A stretch of 15,510 bases of DNA from Lachnospiraceae bacterium (GCA_017613225.1 JAGAEH010000059.1:1-15510), one strand, 5' to 3'. Counted from the first letter of the stretch, positions 7,383 through 14,214 are shown. Made by a program: numbers and translations. The notes: a model not told the origin generated them from the sequence alone.

Positions 7383-8779
7383 TGCGCCGTTTCCCGCTGC
7401 TGCTCAAATTCATCATCGGCTACGTGCTGTTCGCGGCCCTGTCCGTGGTGGTCATCGCCACCTTTACCTACCGGATCACCTATTACAGCACCCTTGAGAC
7501 CCAGGCCGCCGAGCTCCGCCGGATCTCCCAGACCCTGGCGGATGAGAGCAGCCGCGTCTTTGACGGCGTCTCCGTGACCGATTCGGAATATCTGGACAAG
7601 CTGGCCCTGATCTCCGGCTTCGAGGACTTCGACATCATGATGACCGACACCACCGGTAAGGTCCTCTTCGACTCCTCCGGCGCGCTGACCGGCACCACCA
7701 TCACCGCCTATGACCCTCAGCAGCCCGGCTCCTATTACAGCACCGGCACCTGGGACGGCATCTTTAAGGAGGAGCGGCTGATCGTCTCCTCCCACCTGAC
7801 CGCCAAATACACCGTTTTCGGCTATCTCTTCATTTCGGAGCCGCTGTCCGTGATCCAGCGCACGGCCAACGACCTGATCAAACCCACCTACTACACCTTC
7901 TTCATCGTCTTCGGCATCTCCCTGCTGATCCCGGCGATGATCTATTTCATCCTGCACAAACCGGTGCGCAGGATCACCCGGGCCGCCAGGGAATACGCGG
8001 ACGGCAACTTGAGCTACGAGCTCTCCGTGAAGACCCGCGACGAGCTGGGCTACCTGGCCGACACGCTGAACTACATGGCCCACGAGCTGGACCGCACCGG
8101 CGAATACCAGCGCCAGTTCGTGTCCAACGTCTCCCATGACCTGCGCAGCCCCCTGACTTCCATCAAGGGCTACATCACCGCCATACTGGACGGCACCATC
8201 CCCCCGGAGAACCAGGAAAAATACCTGAATCTGGTCATTAAAGAGACGGAACGGCTGCAGGAGCTGACCCAGAACGTGCTGCAGCTCAACTCGGTGGAAA
8301 AATACTCCATGTACATGGAATACGCCGATTTCGACATCAACCGGCTGATCCGCGACACCTGTTCCTCCTTCGAGGTCCGCTGCCAGGAGAAGAACATCTC
8401 CTTTGATCTGATATTTGAAGAAAAAGAGGCCGACGTACACGCCGACCGGGCCAAGATCCAGCAGGTCCTGTACAACCTGACGGACAATGCCATTAAGTTT
8501 TCTCCGGAGAATTCCACCATCACCGTGGAGACTTTCCGCCGGGCGGACAAAGTCTTCGTGTCCGTGAGGGACCAGGGCGTGGGGATCACCAAAGAAAATA
8601 TCAAGAAGATCTGGAACCGCTTCTACAAGGCGGACGAATCCAGGGGACAGGACAAAAAAGGCTCAGGCATCGGCCTGGCCATTGTAAGAGAAGTGATCAA
8701 CGCCCACGGAGAGAACATCGACGTGATCAGCACCGAGGGCGTGGGAACGGAATTCATTTTCAGTCTGAGCGGGACGTAA
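7382..8779 (+). CDS. Sensor histidine kinase, HAMP/HisKA/HATPase type
   Basis: This 465-residue membrane kinase is the partner of the preceding regulator. TM1 covers about residues 7-30 and is followed by an extracytoplasmic sensor region of about 135 residues that I do not recognise. TM2 covers about 170-191. HAMP (about 192-240) and HisKA follow, with phospho-accepting H252 in NVSHDLRSPLTSIKGY. The HATPase domain has the N box YNLTDNAIKF (N365, N369), G1 DQGVGI (397-402) and G2 KGSGIGLAIV (426-435). All catalytic motifs are intact. It should autophosphorylate in response to an envelope signal and pass phosphate to D54 of the regulator. Its last 20 bases (8760-8779) overlap the 3' end of the convergent lipase-like gene, leaving no room for an intergenic terminator. 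Confidence 0.93.
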   Translation: MRRFPLLLKFIIGYVLFAALSVVVIATFTYRITYYSTLETQAAELRRISQTLADESSRVFDGVSVTDSEYLDKLALISGFEDFDIMMTDTTGKVLFDSSGALTGTTITAYDPQQPGSYYSTGTWDGIFKEERLIVSSHLTAKYTVFGYLFISEPLSVIQRTANDLIKPTYYTFFIVFGISLLIPAMIYFILHKPVRRITRAAREYADGNLSYELSVKTRDELGYLADTLNYMAHELDRTGEYQRQFVSNVSHDLRSPLTSIKGYITAILDGTIPPENQEKYLNLVIKETERLQELTQNVLQLNSVEKYSMYMEYADFDINRLIRDTCSSFEVRCQEKNISFDLIFEEKEADVHADRAKIQQVLYNLTDNAIKFSPENSTITVETFRRADKVFVSVRDQGVGITKENIKKIWNRFYKADESRGQDKKGSGIGLAIVREVINAHGENIDVISTEGVGTEFIFSLSGT

Positions 8780-9527
8780 GGCCGGCGTATATCTCGGGCT
8801 GGTCGTAGAGGGTGTGAAAACGGAGAGGTTTCAGCAGACGGAAGAAGGACTTGCTCAGCCCGGACTTCACGTCCACCCGGTTTATCATCAGATACCCGCG
8901 GAAGGGCGGCAGATACGTGATGATGTCGTTGACGTCCGTAAAATTCCAGCATTCCTTGCAGATCGAGCCCAGGTATTCTTTCATGCGGACGGCATTGGAC
9001 CGGACGCTCTTGAAGGGCTTGACGGTCCCGAAGGTATAGAGATAGGGCTTGACGCCGAAGTTATAGTTTAAATCCTGGGCGCAGAGGATCGCCTGGGCCG
9101 AGCCCAGGGACCATCCCAGGATCTCCGTTTCGGCCTCCGGGTGCTCCTCGTGCATGAGCTGCCACTGCCTCCGCAGCTCATTTTTGATGGCGCGGTACAT
9201 TTCTCCCCAGCCGTGATGCACCCGCAGCTGCAGGGGCTCGCCTTCATATTCAATGGAGTCGTAATACTTTGTGGCGATCTCTACCACGTTGGCGATCCAG
9301 TCCATGAATCCATCCGTATATTGGAAGTTCACCTGGATCGCGTTGCGTTCCTCCTCATAGTGGATCTCGTAGTTGACGTCATGATGGATCCTCAGCAGCC
9401 GCTCCAGCGCGGAATGACTGTAGCTGACCGCGTTGTACACGATGGGATACGAGACCTCCCCTCTGTTGTTATAATTCTCGCTGGTATTGATGAAATACTG
9501 TTCAAACGGCAGCCGGACATAATCCAT
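8760..9527 (-). CDS. Class-3-lipase-like alpha/beta hydrolase, cytoplasmic
   Basis: This 255-residue protein resembles the Lipase_3 family. VHHGWGEMYRAI (103-114) matches the VHxGF segment near the oxyanion hole. The nucleophile elbow GWSLG (138-142) puts the likely catalytic Ser at S140. YTFGTVKPF follows. D201 in DVNDIITYLPP and H238 in PLRFHTLYD are the likely acid and base. There is no signal peptide or membrane helix, so an intracellular ester or lipid substrate is likely. Similar hydrolases exist in Clostridia and in phages, and the substrate is unknown. AGGAGG (9534-9539) lies six bases before the ATG. It is the last gene of the nth/trmL cluster, 21 bases after trmL, and its stop lies inside the kinase gene on the other strand. 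Confidence 0.72.
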   Translation of the reverse strand: MDYVRLPFEQYFINTSENYNNRGEVSYPIVYNAVSYSHSALERLLRIHHDVNYEIHYEEERNAIQVNFQYTDGFMDWIANVVEIATKYYDSIEYEGEPLQLRVHHGWGEMYRAIKNELRRQWQLMHEEHPEAETEILGWSLGSAQAILCAQDLNYNFGVKPYLYTFGTVKPFKSVRSNAVRMKEYLGSICKECWNFTDVNDIITYLPPFRGYLMINRVDVKSGLSKSFFRLLKPLRFHTLYDQPEIYAGLTSRSD

Positions 9528-9548
9528 GGCGGGCCTCCTATTCTGTTT

Positions 9549-10037
9549 TTACCACTTCAGCCGGTGCAGCTCCCCCTGGGTCTGCAGCCCGGTAAAGCCG
9601 GTCTGGCGCAGCGCCTCGTACAGCACGATAGCCGCGGAATTGCTAAGATTTAAGGATCGGATGTCCGAAAGCATCGGGATCCGCACCGTCGTATCCGGAT
9701 GCTCTTTTAATATCTCTTCCGGAATTCCGGCACTCTCTTTGCCGAAAACCAGGTAATCACCCTTGTTATACTGAAAATCGGAATAGATGCTGCGCCCTTT
9801 GGTGGAGGCCATCACCAGCCTCGCGCCGGGATTCTTCTGGAGGAAGTCCTGCCAGTCGTCATAGAGGTGCAGATCGATCAGGTGCCAGTAATCCATGCCG
9901 GCCCGCTTCAGTTCCTTTTCCCGCAGCAGAAAGCCCAGCGGCCGGATCAGGTGCAGCGCCGTGCCGGTGGCCACGCAGGTGCGGCCGATGTTTCCGGTAT
10001 TTGCCGGGATCTCCGGCTCCAGCAAAACGATGTTCAT
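9549..10037 (-). CDS. trmL: tRNA (cytidine(34)-2'-O)-methyltransferase TrmL
   Basis: This 162-residue SPOUT methyltransferase has the usual TrmL length and motifs: NTGNIGR (13-19), FGKESAGIP (98-106) and the knot region IPM...RSLNLSNSAAIVLYEALR (120-144). The enzyme uses SAM to methylate the ribose 2'-OH of the wobble base in leucine tRNAs, acting as a dimer in the cytoplasm. AGGAG lies six bases before the ATG, and the ATG overlaps the upstream gene's stop by four bases (ATGA). The gene belongs to a minus-strand cluster with nth, a membrane peptide, an AIR-synthase-like protein and a hydrolase. The specific target (cytidine 34 or cmnm5U 34) is taken from the family. Confidence 0.93.
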   Translation of the reverse strand: MNIVLLEPEIPANTGNIGRTCVATGTALHLIRPLGFLLREKELKRAGMDYWHLIDLHLYDDWQDFLQKNPGARLVMASTKGRSIYSDFQYNKGDYLVFGKESAGIPEEILKEHPDTTVRIPMLSDIRSLNLSNSAAIVLYEALRQTGFTGLQTQGELHRLKW

Positions 10038-10546
10038 CTTGTGCTCCTGTTCAGATAGCGGACGCGGTCCCCGATGCGGACGGTGCGCGCGGCTGCGCCG
10101 GCGGTACGGCCGATGACGGTAAAATCAGGCTGTCCGGCATCCGCCGCGTCCCGCGGATCCAGCAAAAACACCTGGCCTGAAGAAGGCAGCGCGTAGGGAT
10201 CCTGTCCCAGAAACTCGCAGACCTCCACCGCTTCCTGCCGGATGGGGATGGCCGCGGCGTCCACGGTCAGGCCGGTGCCGGCCGCTTCGCCCAGATCCCA
10301 CAGGGCCGCCCACAGGCCGCCTTCCCCGATGGAAACGGCCTGCCTCCCGTCCTTTTTTCCTGCAGACCGGGGCAATTCTTCCCCGTTAGCTTCAGATCCC
10401 GCCTGCACGAAGACTCCTTTCAGCGCCCGTACCCGCTCCAGAAACCGTTCGGGAAAGTGTTCTGCGAACAAGGCGGCATTCTGCTCATAGAGCTCGGCTG
10501 CCGCCAGGTCCGCCGCGCTGCCTGTCATGCAGACAAGCCTGGTCAT
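10034..10546 (-). CDS. Orphan AIR-synthase/HypE C-terminal-like protein
   Basis: This 170-residue protein resembles only the C-terminal half of AIR-synthase-related (PurM/HypE/SelD) proteins. An N-terminal part with LYEQNAALFAEHFPERFLERV (21-39 region) matches the helix that follows the ATP-binding domain. GEGGLWAALWDLGEAAGTGL (74-93) corresponds to the HDVTEGG segment, here lacking the usual D-x-T. The run DAAAIPIRQEAVEVCEFLG (96-114) and YALPSSGQVFLL (118-129) are typical of the family. The N-terminal ATP-binding domain is absent, and directly upstream is another small gene rather than a broken remnant. There is no clear Shine-Dalgarno, and the start overlaps the membrane-peptide stop by four bases, implying coupling. 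It may be an intact truncated relic or a single-domain protein. The function is not known. Confidence 0.65.
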   Translation of the reverse strand: MTRLVCMTGSAADLAAAELYEQNAALFAEHFPERFLERVRALKGVFVQAGSEANGEELPRSAGKKDGRQAVSIGEGGLWAALWDLGEAAGTGLTVDAAAIPIRQEAVEVCEFLGQDPYALPSSGQVFLLDPRDAADAGQPDFTVIGRTAGAAARTVRIGDRVRYLNRSTR

Positions 10547-10641
10547 GACAGCAGGCTGGCCACCAGGGGCAGTACCATCGCGATGATCAGGATCGCCGCG
10601 ATGATGATCAGCATGATCCTCTGTTTTTTCTTCTGATACAT
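10543..10641 (-). CDS. Small single-pass membrane peptide, 32 residues
   Basis: A 32-codon frame runs from ATG at 10641 to TGA at 10543. It reads MYQKKKQR, then a continuous hydrophobic stretch (about residues 9-31, beginning IMLIIIAAILIIAMVL), and ends at residue 32. The basic N-terminus followed by one helix predicts an N-in membrane peptide. Support that it is real comes from AGGAG (10651-10655) nine bases before the ATG, a six-base gap after the nth stop, and a four-base ATGA overlap with the next gene. No function is known to me. Very small Lys-rich one-helix proteins of this kind are common in Bacillota, but I cannot assign a family. Confidence 0.7.
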   Translation of the reverse strand: MYQKKKQRIMLIIIAAILIIAMVLPLVASLLS

Positions 10642-10647
10642 GATCTT

Positions 10648-11295
10648 TTACTCCTTATTGCTGGGACAGAGGTCCTTTAAAAAGCAGTTCGCGCAGTCCG
10701 GCTTGCGGGCCGTGCAGATGGTCCTGCCCAGCGTGATGATGTGTATGTTATATATGATCCAATGGTCCTTCGGCAGGACTTTCATCAGGTCGAATTCGAT
10801 CTTGACCGGGTCTTCCTCCGTGGTAAAGCCCAGTTTGTTGGAGATCCGCTTTACGTGGGTATCCACCACGATGCTGGGATCGTCGTAGACGTTGCCCCGG
10901 ATCACGTTGGCGGTCTTGCGGCCCACGCCGGGGAGCTTTGTAAGCTCTTCGATGTCCCCCGGCACCACGCCGCCGTACTCCTCCGCGATCACCCGGCTGC
11001 AGTCCACGATGTTCTTCGCCTTGTTGTGGTAAAAGCCCACGGAGTGGATCAGCCGCTCCACGTCCTTCACCTCGGCCTGCCCCATGGCCTCCGGCGTGGG
11101 ATAGGCTTCAAACAGTGCCGGCGTGACCATGTTCACCCGGGCGTCGGTGCACTGGGCGCTTAAGATCACGGCGATCAGCAGCTGCCAGGCGTCCGTGTGG
11201 GTCAGATAGCAGCGCACATCGGTGCCGTAGGCCTCGTCCAGGCGGGCCAGCACGGCGTCGACGCGGGTCTTCAGTTGCTTTTTCGTCTCTTTCAT
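10648..11295 (-). CDS. nth: Endonuclease III (DNA glycosylase/AP lyase)
   Basis: This 215-residue base-excision repair enzyme removes oxidised pyrimidines and cuts at abasic sites. Its helix-hairpin-helix LPGVGRKTANVI (121-132) contains catalytic K127, D145 lies in VVDTHVKR, and a C-terminal [4Fe-4S] loop has C194, C201, C204 and C210 (C-x6-C-x2-C-x5-C). Length and motifs are canonical. GGAG lies five bases before the ATG, directly next to a hairpin repeat. The gene follows the MATE gene by about 100 bases and is followed after six bases by the 32-residue membrane peptide, so it probably heads or lies within a five-gene minus-strand cluster ending with the lipase-like gene. Confidence 0.95.
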   Translation of the reverse strand: MKETKKQLKTRVDAVLARLDEAYGTDVRCYLTHTDAWQLLIAVILSAQCTDARVNMVTPALFEAYPTPEAMGQAEVKDVERLIHSVGFYHNKAKNIVDCSRVIAEEYGGVVPGDIEELTKLPGVGRKTANVIRGNVYDDPSIVVDTHVKRISNKLGFTTEEDPVKIEFDLMKVLPKDHWIIYNIHIITLGRTICTARKPDCANCFLKDLCPSNKE

Positions 11296-11307
11296 CTTTT
11301 CTCCATC

Positions 11308-11396
11308 AGAGATCCTTCGTCACTGCGCTCCTCAGGATGACATGCCGCTGTCATCCTGAGCGGAGTGCGCGAAGCGCATGCAGTCGAAGGATCTCT
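11308..11396. repeat. REP-like palindromic element between the MATE gene and nth
   Basis: Arms agagatccttcg (11308-11319) and cgaaggatctct (11385-11396) are perfect 12-base complements. Inside them tcaggatgaca (11332-11342) pairs perfectly with tgtcatcctga (11349-11359) across a six-base loop. The middle is asymmetric: about nine bases on one side and about 25 on the other, the latter with a small internal palindrome around gcgcgaagcgc. The sequence tcatcctgagcgg...cgaaggatct resembles widespread intergenic palindromes seen in many genomes. One end covers the MATE stop codon, and the other stops four bases before the nth ribosome binding site. It may attenuate or stabilise mRNA. Confidence 0.75.
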
Positions 11397-12786
11397 AAAT
11401 ATCCCTTACCACTGCCACAGCCTGCTCCGCCGCCCGTACCTTCTTCATGGCCTTCCGCAGCACCACCACCGCCAGGATGATGGACAGCAGGTCCGCCACT
11501 GCCTGGATGGACAGGATGCCGTATTCATGGAACAGAGCGTTCAGCAGGAATACGAAGGGGATGAAGCAGGTGCCCTGTCTGGCCGTGGCCAGGATGACGG
11601 CGCCGCTGGCAAAGCCGATGCCAGCGCAGAACATGTTGACCACCGCCACCCAGGCGTGGACCGGCAGCACGAAGCTCTGCAGCCGTATGCACAGCGCCCC
11701 CATCCACATCATCTCCGCGTCCGCTTCCGTGAACCAGGATATGATGGTATTGGCAAAAATGGCGCAGAACGCCCCCATCACAATGGAACCCAGTATGGCC
11801 ACCTTGGAGGAGAAGCTCAGGGTCTGGTGAACTCTGTCATATTGTTTGGCTCCCCAGTTGTAGCCCGTCACCGGCTGGAAGCCGGAGCCGAAGCCCAGGA
11901 TGATGCTGAAGGGGAACATCATGATCTTGTTGGTAACGCCGATACCCGCCAGCAGGGCGTCGGAATAATTGCCGGCCAGGTTGTTCAGGATGATGGCCGA
12001 TACCACCGCCAGGCCGCTGCGCAGCAGGGACGAGGATCCCACGGACACCACCTCTCCCACGATGTCCCTGCTGTACTTGATGGACCTGAAGGAGATGTGA
12101 AGAATGGTGCGTTTGCGCAGGTAGGGGTACAGCAGGATGCACCAGCTGACCAGCTTGGAGATGGCCGTGGCCATGGAGGCGCCGGCCACGCCCAGACCCA
12201 TGCCGTTGATGAAGATCGGGTCCAGGATGCAGTTTAATATGCCGCCGAAGCTCATGCCGAACATGGAGAAGATGGCGCTTCCCTCGGCGCGCAGGCACTG
12301 GTTCAGCACAAAGCTGCTGGCCATGATGGGGGCCACCAGCAGCACGTAGGTGGCGTATTCGATGGAATACTGCTCGCAAGTAGGCGTGGCGCCCAGCATC
12401 CGCACCATGGGCTTCATGAAGACGGTGCCGATGACCAGCATGACCGTTCCCAGGAAGATGGCGGTAAAGAAGGATGTGGACAGCACCTGATTCGCCTTTT
12501 TGTCGTCCCTGGCTCCCAGCAGACGGGCGATGTAGCTGTTGCCGCCCACCGCCAGCATGGACCCCATCATGAAAATGATCTGGTCCAGCGACGCGTTGAC
12601 GCTCACCGCCGCCGTGGCGTTGGTGCCGATGCCGCTGACAAAATAGGTGTCCGCCAGGCTGTAGATGCTGCTGATCAGGAAAGAGACGATGGTGGGGACC
12701 GCCATCTTCATGATCGTCTGGGGCACGGGGCCGTTCAGCATCGCCTGTTTTTTCAGTTCTTGTTTGGATACGGACTGCTCTGCCAT
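11395..12786 (-). CDS. MATE family multidrug/Na+ efflux transporter
   Basis: This 463-residue integral membrane protein has about 12 helices in two similar halves. It shows MATE hallmarks: GPVPQTIMKMAVPTIVSFLI near the N-terminus, SLADTYFVSGIG, GNSYIARLLGARDDKKA and LDPIFINGMGLGVAGASMAT. The second half repeats the pattern with GFGSGFQPVTGYNWGAKQYDRV. It resembles the MepA/DinF-like branch and should export cationic drugs or metabolites using an Na+ or H+ gradient, but the substrate cannot be inferred. I place the start at 12786 (MAEQSV) rather than six codons earlier, because GGGAGG (12793-12798) lies six bases before that ATG. It is divergent from the CarD gene and may share an operator with it. 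A palindromic element separates it from nth downstream. Confidence 0.9.
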   Translation of the reverse strand: MAEQSVSKQELKKQAMLNGPVPQTIMKMAVPTIVSFLISSIYSLADTYFVSGIGTNATAAVSVNASLDQIIFMMGSMLAVGGNSYIARLLGARDDKKANQVLSTSFFTAIFLGTVMLVIGTVFMKPMVRMLGATPTCEQYSIEYATYVLLVAPIMASSFVLNQCLRAEGSAIFSMFGMSFGGILNCILDPIFINGMGLGVAGASMATAISKLVSWCILLYPYLRKRTILHISFRSIKYSRDIVGEVVSVGSSSLLRSGLAVVSAIILNNLAGNYSDALLAGIGVTNKIMMFPFSIILGFGSGFQPVTGYNWGAKQYDRVHQTLSFSSKVAILGSIVMGAFCAIFANTIISWFTEADAEMMWMGALCIRLQSFVLPVHAWVAVVNMFCAGIGFASGAVILATARQGTCFIPFVFLLNALFHEYGILSIQAVADLLSIILAVVVLRKAMKKVRAAEQAVAVVRDI

Positions 12787-12813
12787 GTAAGACCTCCCTG
12801 GCATAGTAGTGAT

Positions 12814-12842
12814 ATTTTAACACATTTTTCAGCGACTCTCAC
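12814..12842 (-). promoter_or_regulatory. Probable promoter of the MATE gene
   Basis: On the minus strand TGT precedes TAAAAT (12814-12819), an extended -10. GTGAGA (12837-12842) lies 17 bases upstream and matches four of six positions of the -35 consensus. The predicted leader of about 20 bases contains the GGGAGG ribosome binding site. A second possible -10, TACTAT at 12803-12808, is less well supported. Confidence 0.5.
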
Positions 12843-12859
12843 TTACATTTCTGAAAAAT
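12824..12859. promoter_or_regulatory. Inverted repeat in the MATE/carD divergent promoter region, candidate operator
   Basis: atttttcag (12824-12832) and ctgaaaaat (12851-12859) are perfect nine-base complements separated by 18 bases. One arm falls in the spacer of the predicted MATE promoter and the other in the spacer of the carD promoter, so a bound dimeric regulator could affect both. AT-rich arms can arise by chance. Confidence 0.4.
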
Positions 12860-12871
12860 TAATGGTATACT
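12842..12871 (+). promoter_or_regulatory. Extended -10 promoter of carD
   Basis: TGG followed by TATACT (12866-12871) is an extended -10. The -35 is weak: cttaca (12842-12847) matches four of six with an 18-base spacer. Only six bases (12872-12877) separate the -10 from the carD ATG at 12878, so transcription should begin on or next to the start codon. The arrangement closely matches the mutS2 promoter. Confidence 0.65.
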
Positions 12872-12877
12872 GTCATT

Positions 12878-13411
12878 ATGAACGGCGGATTTCCCCATAA
12901 AGTAAACGACGTAGTGGTCTACGGGACCGACGGCGTGTGCCGCATCACGGAGATCACGAAAAAACCCTTCCGGGACCGGGAGGTGACTTATTATGTCCTG
13001 AAACCGCTCTTCAAACAGTCTTCCACCATTTTCGTCCCCGTCGACTGCGAAAAACTCACCGCCAAAATGCACAAAGCCCTCTCTTCCGACGAGATCCTCG
13101 CGCTGATCCAGTCCCTGCCGGATCAGGACACCATGTGGATCGAGGACGAGGCGGAGCGCAAGGTCCGGTATAAGGAGATCCTCCTGAGCGGCGACCGCCT
13201 GCAGCTGATCCGGATGATCAAAGCCTTGTATTTCCACCAGGAAGAACAGCGCGCCGTGGGCAAAAAGCTGCACATCAGCGATGACAACTTCTTTAAAGAA
13301 GCACAGCGGCTGCTCCATGACGAGTTCTCCGCTGCGCTTGGCATCCCAAGGGATGAAATATTAAACTATATCGATCAGATCATTGCCGAAGCATCCGATC
13401 AGAAAGAGTGA
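12878..13411 (+). CDS. CarD-family transcriptional regulator
   Basis: This 177-residue protein has an N-terminal CarD/TRCF RNA-polymerase-interacting Tudor-like domain (about 8-65), with DVVVYGTDGVCRITEI and YYVLKPLF followed by STIFVPVDCEKL. A C-terminal helical DNA-binding region (about 68-170) contains W87 in MWIEDEAERKVRYKEIL, at the place where CarD proteins carry a conserved tryptophan. CarD/CdnL proteins bind the RNA polymerase beta subunit and stabilise open promoter complexes. Length is typical. No Shine-Dalgarno precedes the ATG, and the extended -10 ends six bases upstream, so the transcript is probably leaderless. The gene is divergent from the MATE gene, and its last 13 bases overlap the 3' end of psd on the other strand. 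Confidence 0.88.
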   Translation: MNGGFPHKVNDVVVYGTDGVCRITEITKKPFRDREVTYYVLKPLFKQSSTIFVPVDCEKLTAKMHKALSSDEILALIQSLPDQDTMWIEDEAERKVRYKEILLSGDRLQLIRMIKALYFHQEEQRAVGKKLHISDDNFFKEAQRLLHDEFSAALGIPRDEILNYIDQIIAEASDQKE

Positions 13412-14214
13412 AGCGTTCCCGTTCTTTCTCCCTGCAGTACCCGGGTCTCCTCTCCCAGAGCGGAGGCTTTTTTGATGTCCTCCCGAAGGTCCAGGCGGCC
13501 CTTCTCCGTCAGCACCACGATGGTGGAGCCGCCGAATTCAAACCAGCCCTTCTCTTCTCCCCGGACGAAGCGGTGTCTGCTCTGATAGAGATTGCAGATC
13601 CTTCCCACCAGCAGGGCTCCCACTTCCATCATCACCATCCAGCCGCCGTGCTCCGTTCTTAGCAGGCTGTATTCCCGGCTGTTCTGGACGAACACGTCCG
13701 TCCGCTCCGTGGCCACCGGCTGCACCGTATGCAGCACGCCCTCGATGCGGCGGACATACAGCTGCATGCCGTCATCCGGATAGACGTAGCGGTGATAGTC
13801 CGTGGGCGTCAGCCGAAACACCAGGCAGGTGCCGCCTTCAAAGTGTTTTGCCAGGCCTTCGCTGCGCAGCAGTTCGGCGATGGTATAAGGCACGTCCTTG
13901 ACGGTGATGGACACGCCGGCCTCGATGGGCTGGGCCTTCAGATAGCCGTCGCAGGGGGAGATGAAAGCTTCGGGATCCGGATCCACCGGCCTCGCCTCTG
14001 CCTTGAGAGGCCTGGTAAAGAACGCGTTGAAGCTCTGCCAGTCCCCGTCCGCGGCTTCGGTCACGTCGATGCCTTTGGCGCGGATGAAGGGCTTTATCAC
14101 GGGCTTTGACAGACGGGAGTCCATGAAGCGTCCCGCAGCCCTGGAGATCCAGGGCGCCGTCAAAAGCCGCAGGATCCTTCTTCCGGTCACGGAATCATAG
14201 AGCCAGGTAAGCAT
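13399..14214 (-). CDS. psd: Phosphatidylserine decarboxylase proenzyme
   Basis: This 271-residue pyruvoyl enzyme converts phosphatidylserine to phosphatidylethanolamine at the membrane. Catalytic landmarks are D89 in SPCDGYL, H141 in PTDYHRYVYP, and the self-cleavage site FGGSTIVV. Cleavage before S230 would yield a long beta chain and a short alpha chain with an N-terminal pyruvoyl group. The N-terminus (SFNAFFTRPLK, 61-71) is also typical. The length suits the shorter PSDs found in Clostridia. The ATG at 14214 lies 28 bases inside the pssA coding end, with GGAG about 10 bases upstream, indicating translational coupling. Its final 13 bases overlap the end of the convergent carD gene. Confidence 0.93.
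   Translation of the reverse strand: MLTWLYDSVTGRRILRLLTAPWISRAAGRFMDSRLSKPVIKPFIRAKGIDVTEAADGDWQSFNAFFTRPLKAEARPVDPDPEAFISPCDGYLKAQPIEAGVSITVKDVPYTIAELLRSEGLAKHFEGGTCLVFRLTPTDYHRYVYPDDGMQLYVRRIEGVLHTVQPVATERTDVFVQNSREYSLLRTEHGGWMVMMEVGALLVGRICNLYQSRHRFVRGEEKGWFEFGGSTIVVLTEKGRLDLREDIKKASALGEETRVLQGERTGTLHSF

Noticed and set aside
7361..8440. Minus-strand frame of 359 codons opposite the histidine kinase
   Set aside because: Shadow of a gene whose kinase motifs are all intact. No start signals or recognisable domains.
12787..12804. MATE start six codons upstream (MPGRSY)
   Set aside because: That start would place the strong GGGAGG site inside the gene. The ATG at 12786 has ideal six-base spacing to it.
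11837..12823. Minus-strand frame of 328 codons inside the MATE gene
   Set aside because: Alternative frame of the same strand with low-complexity His/Arg/Gly content. The MATE frame shows regular membrane helices.
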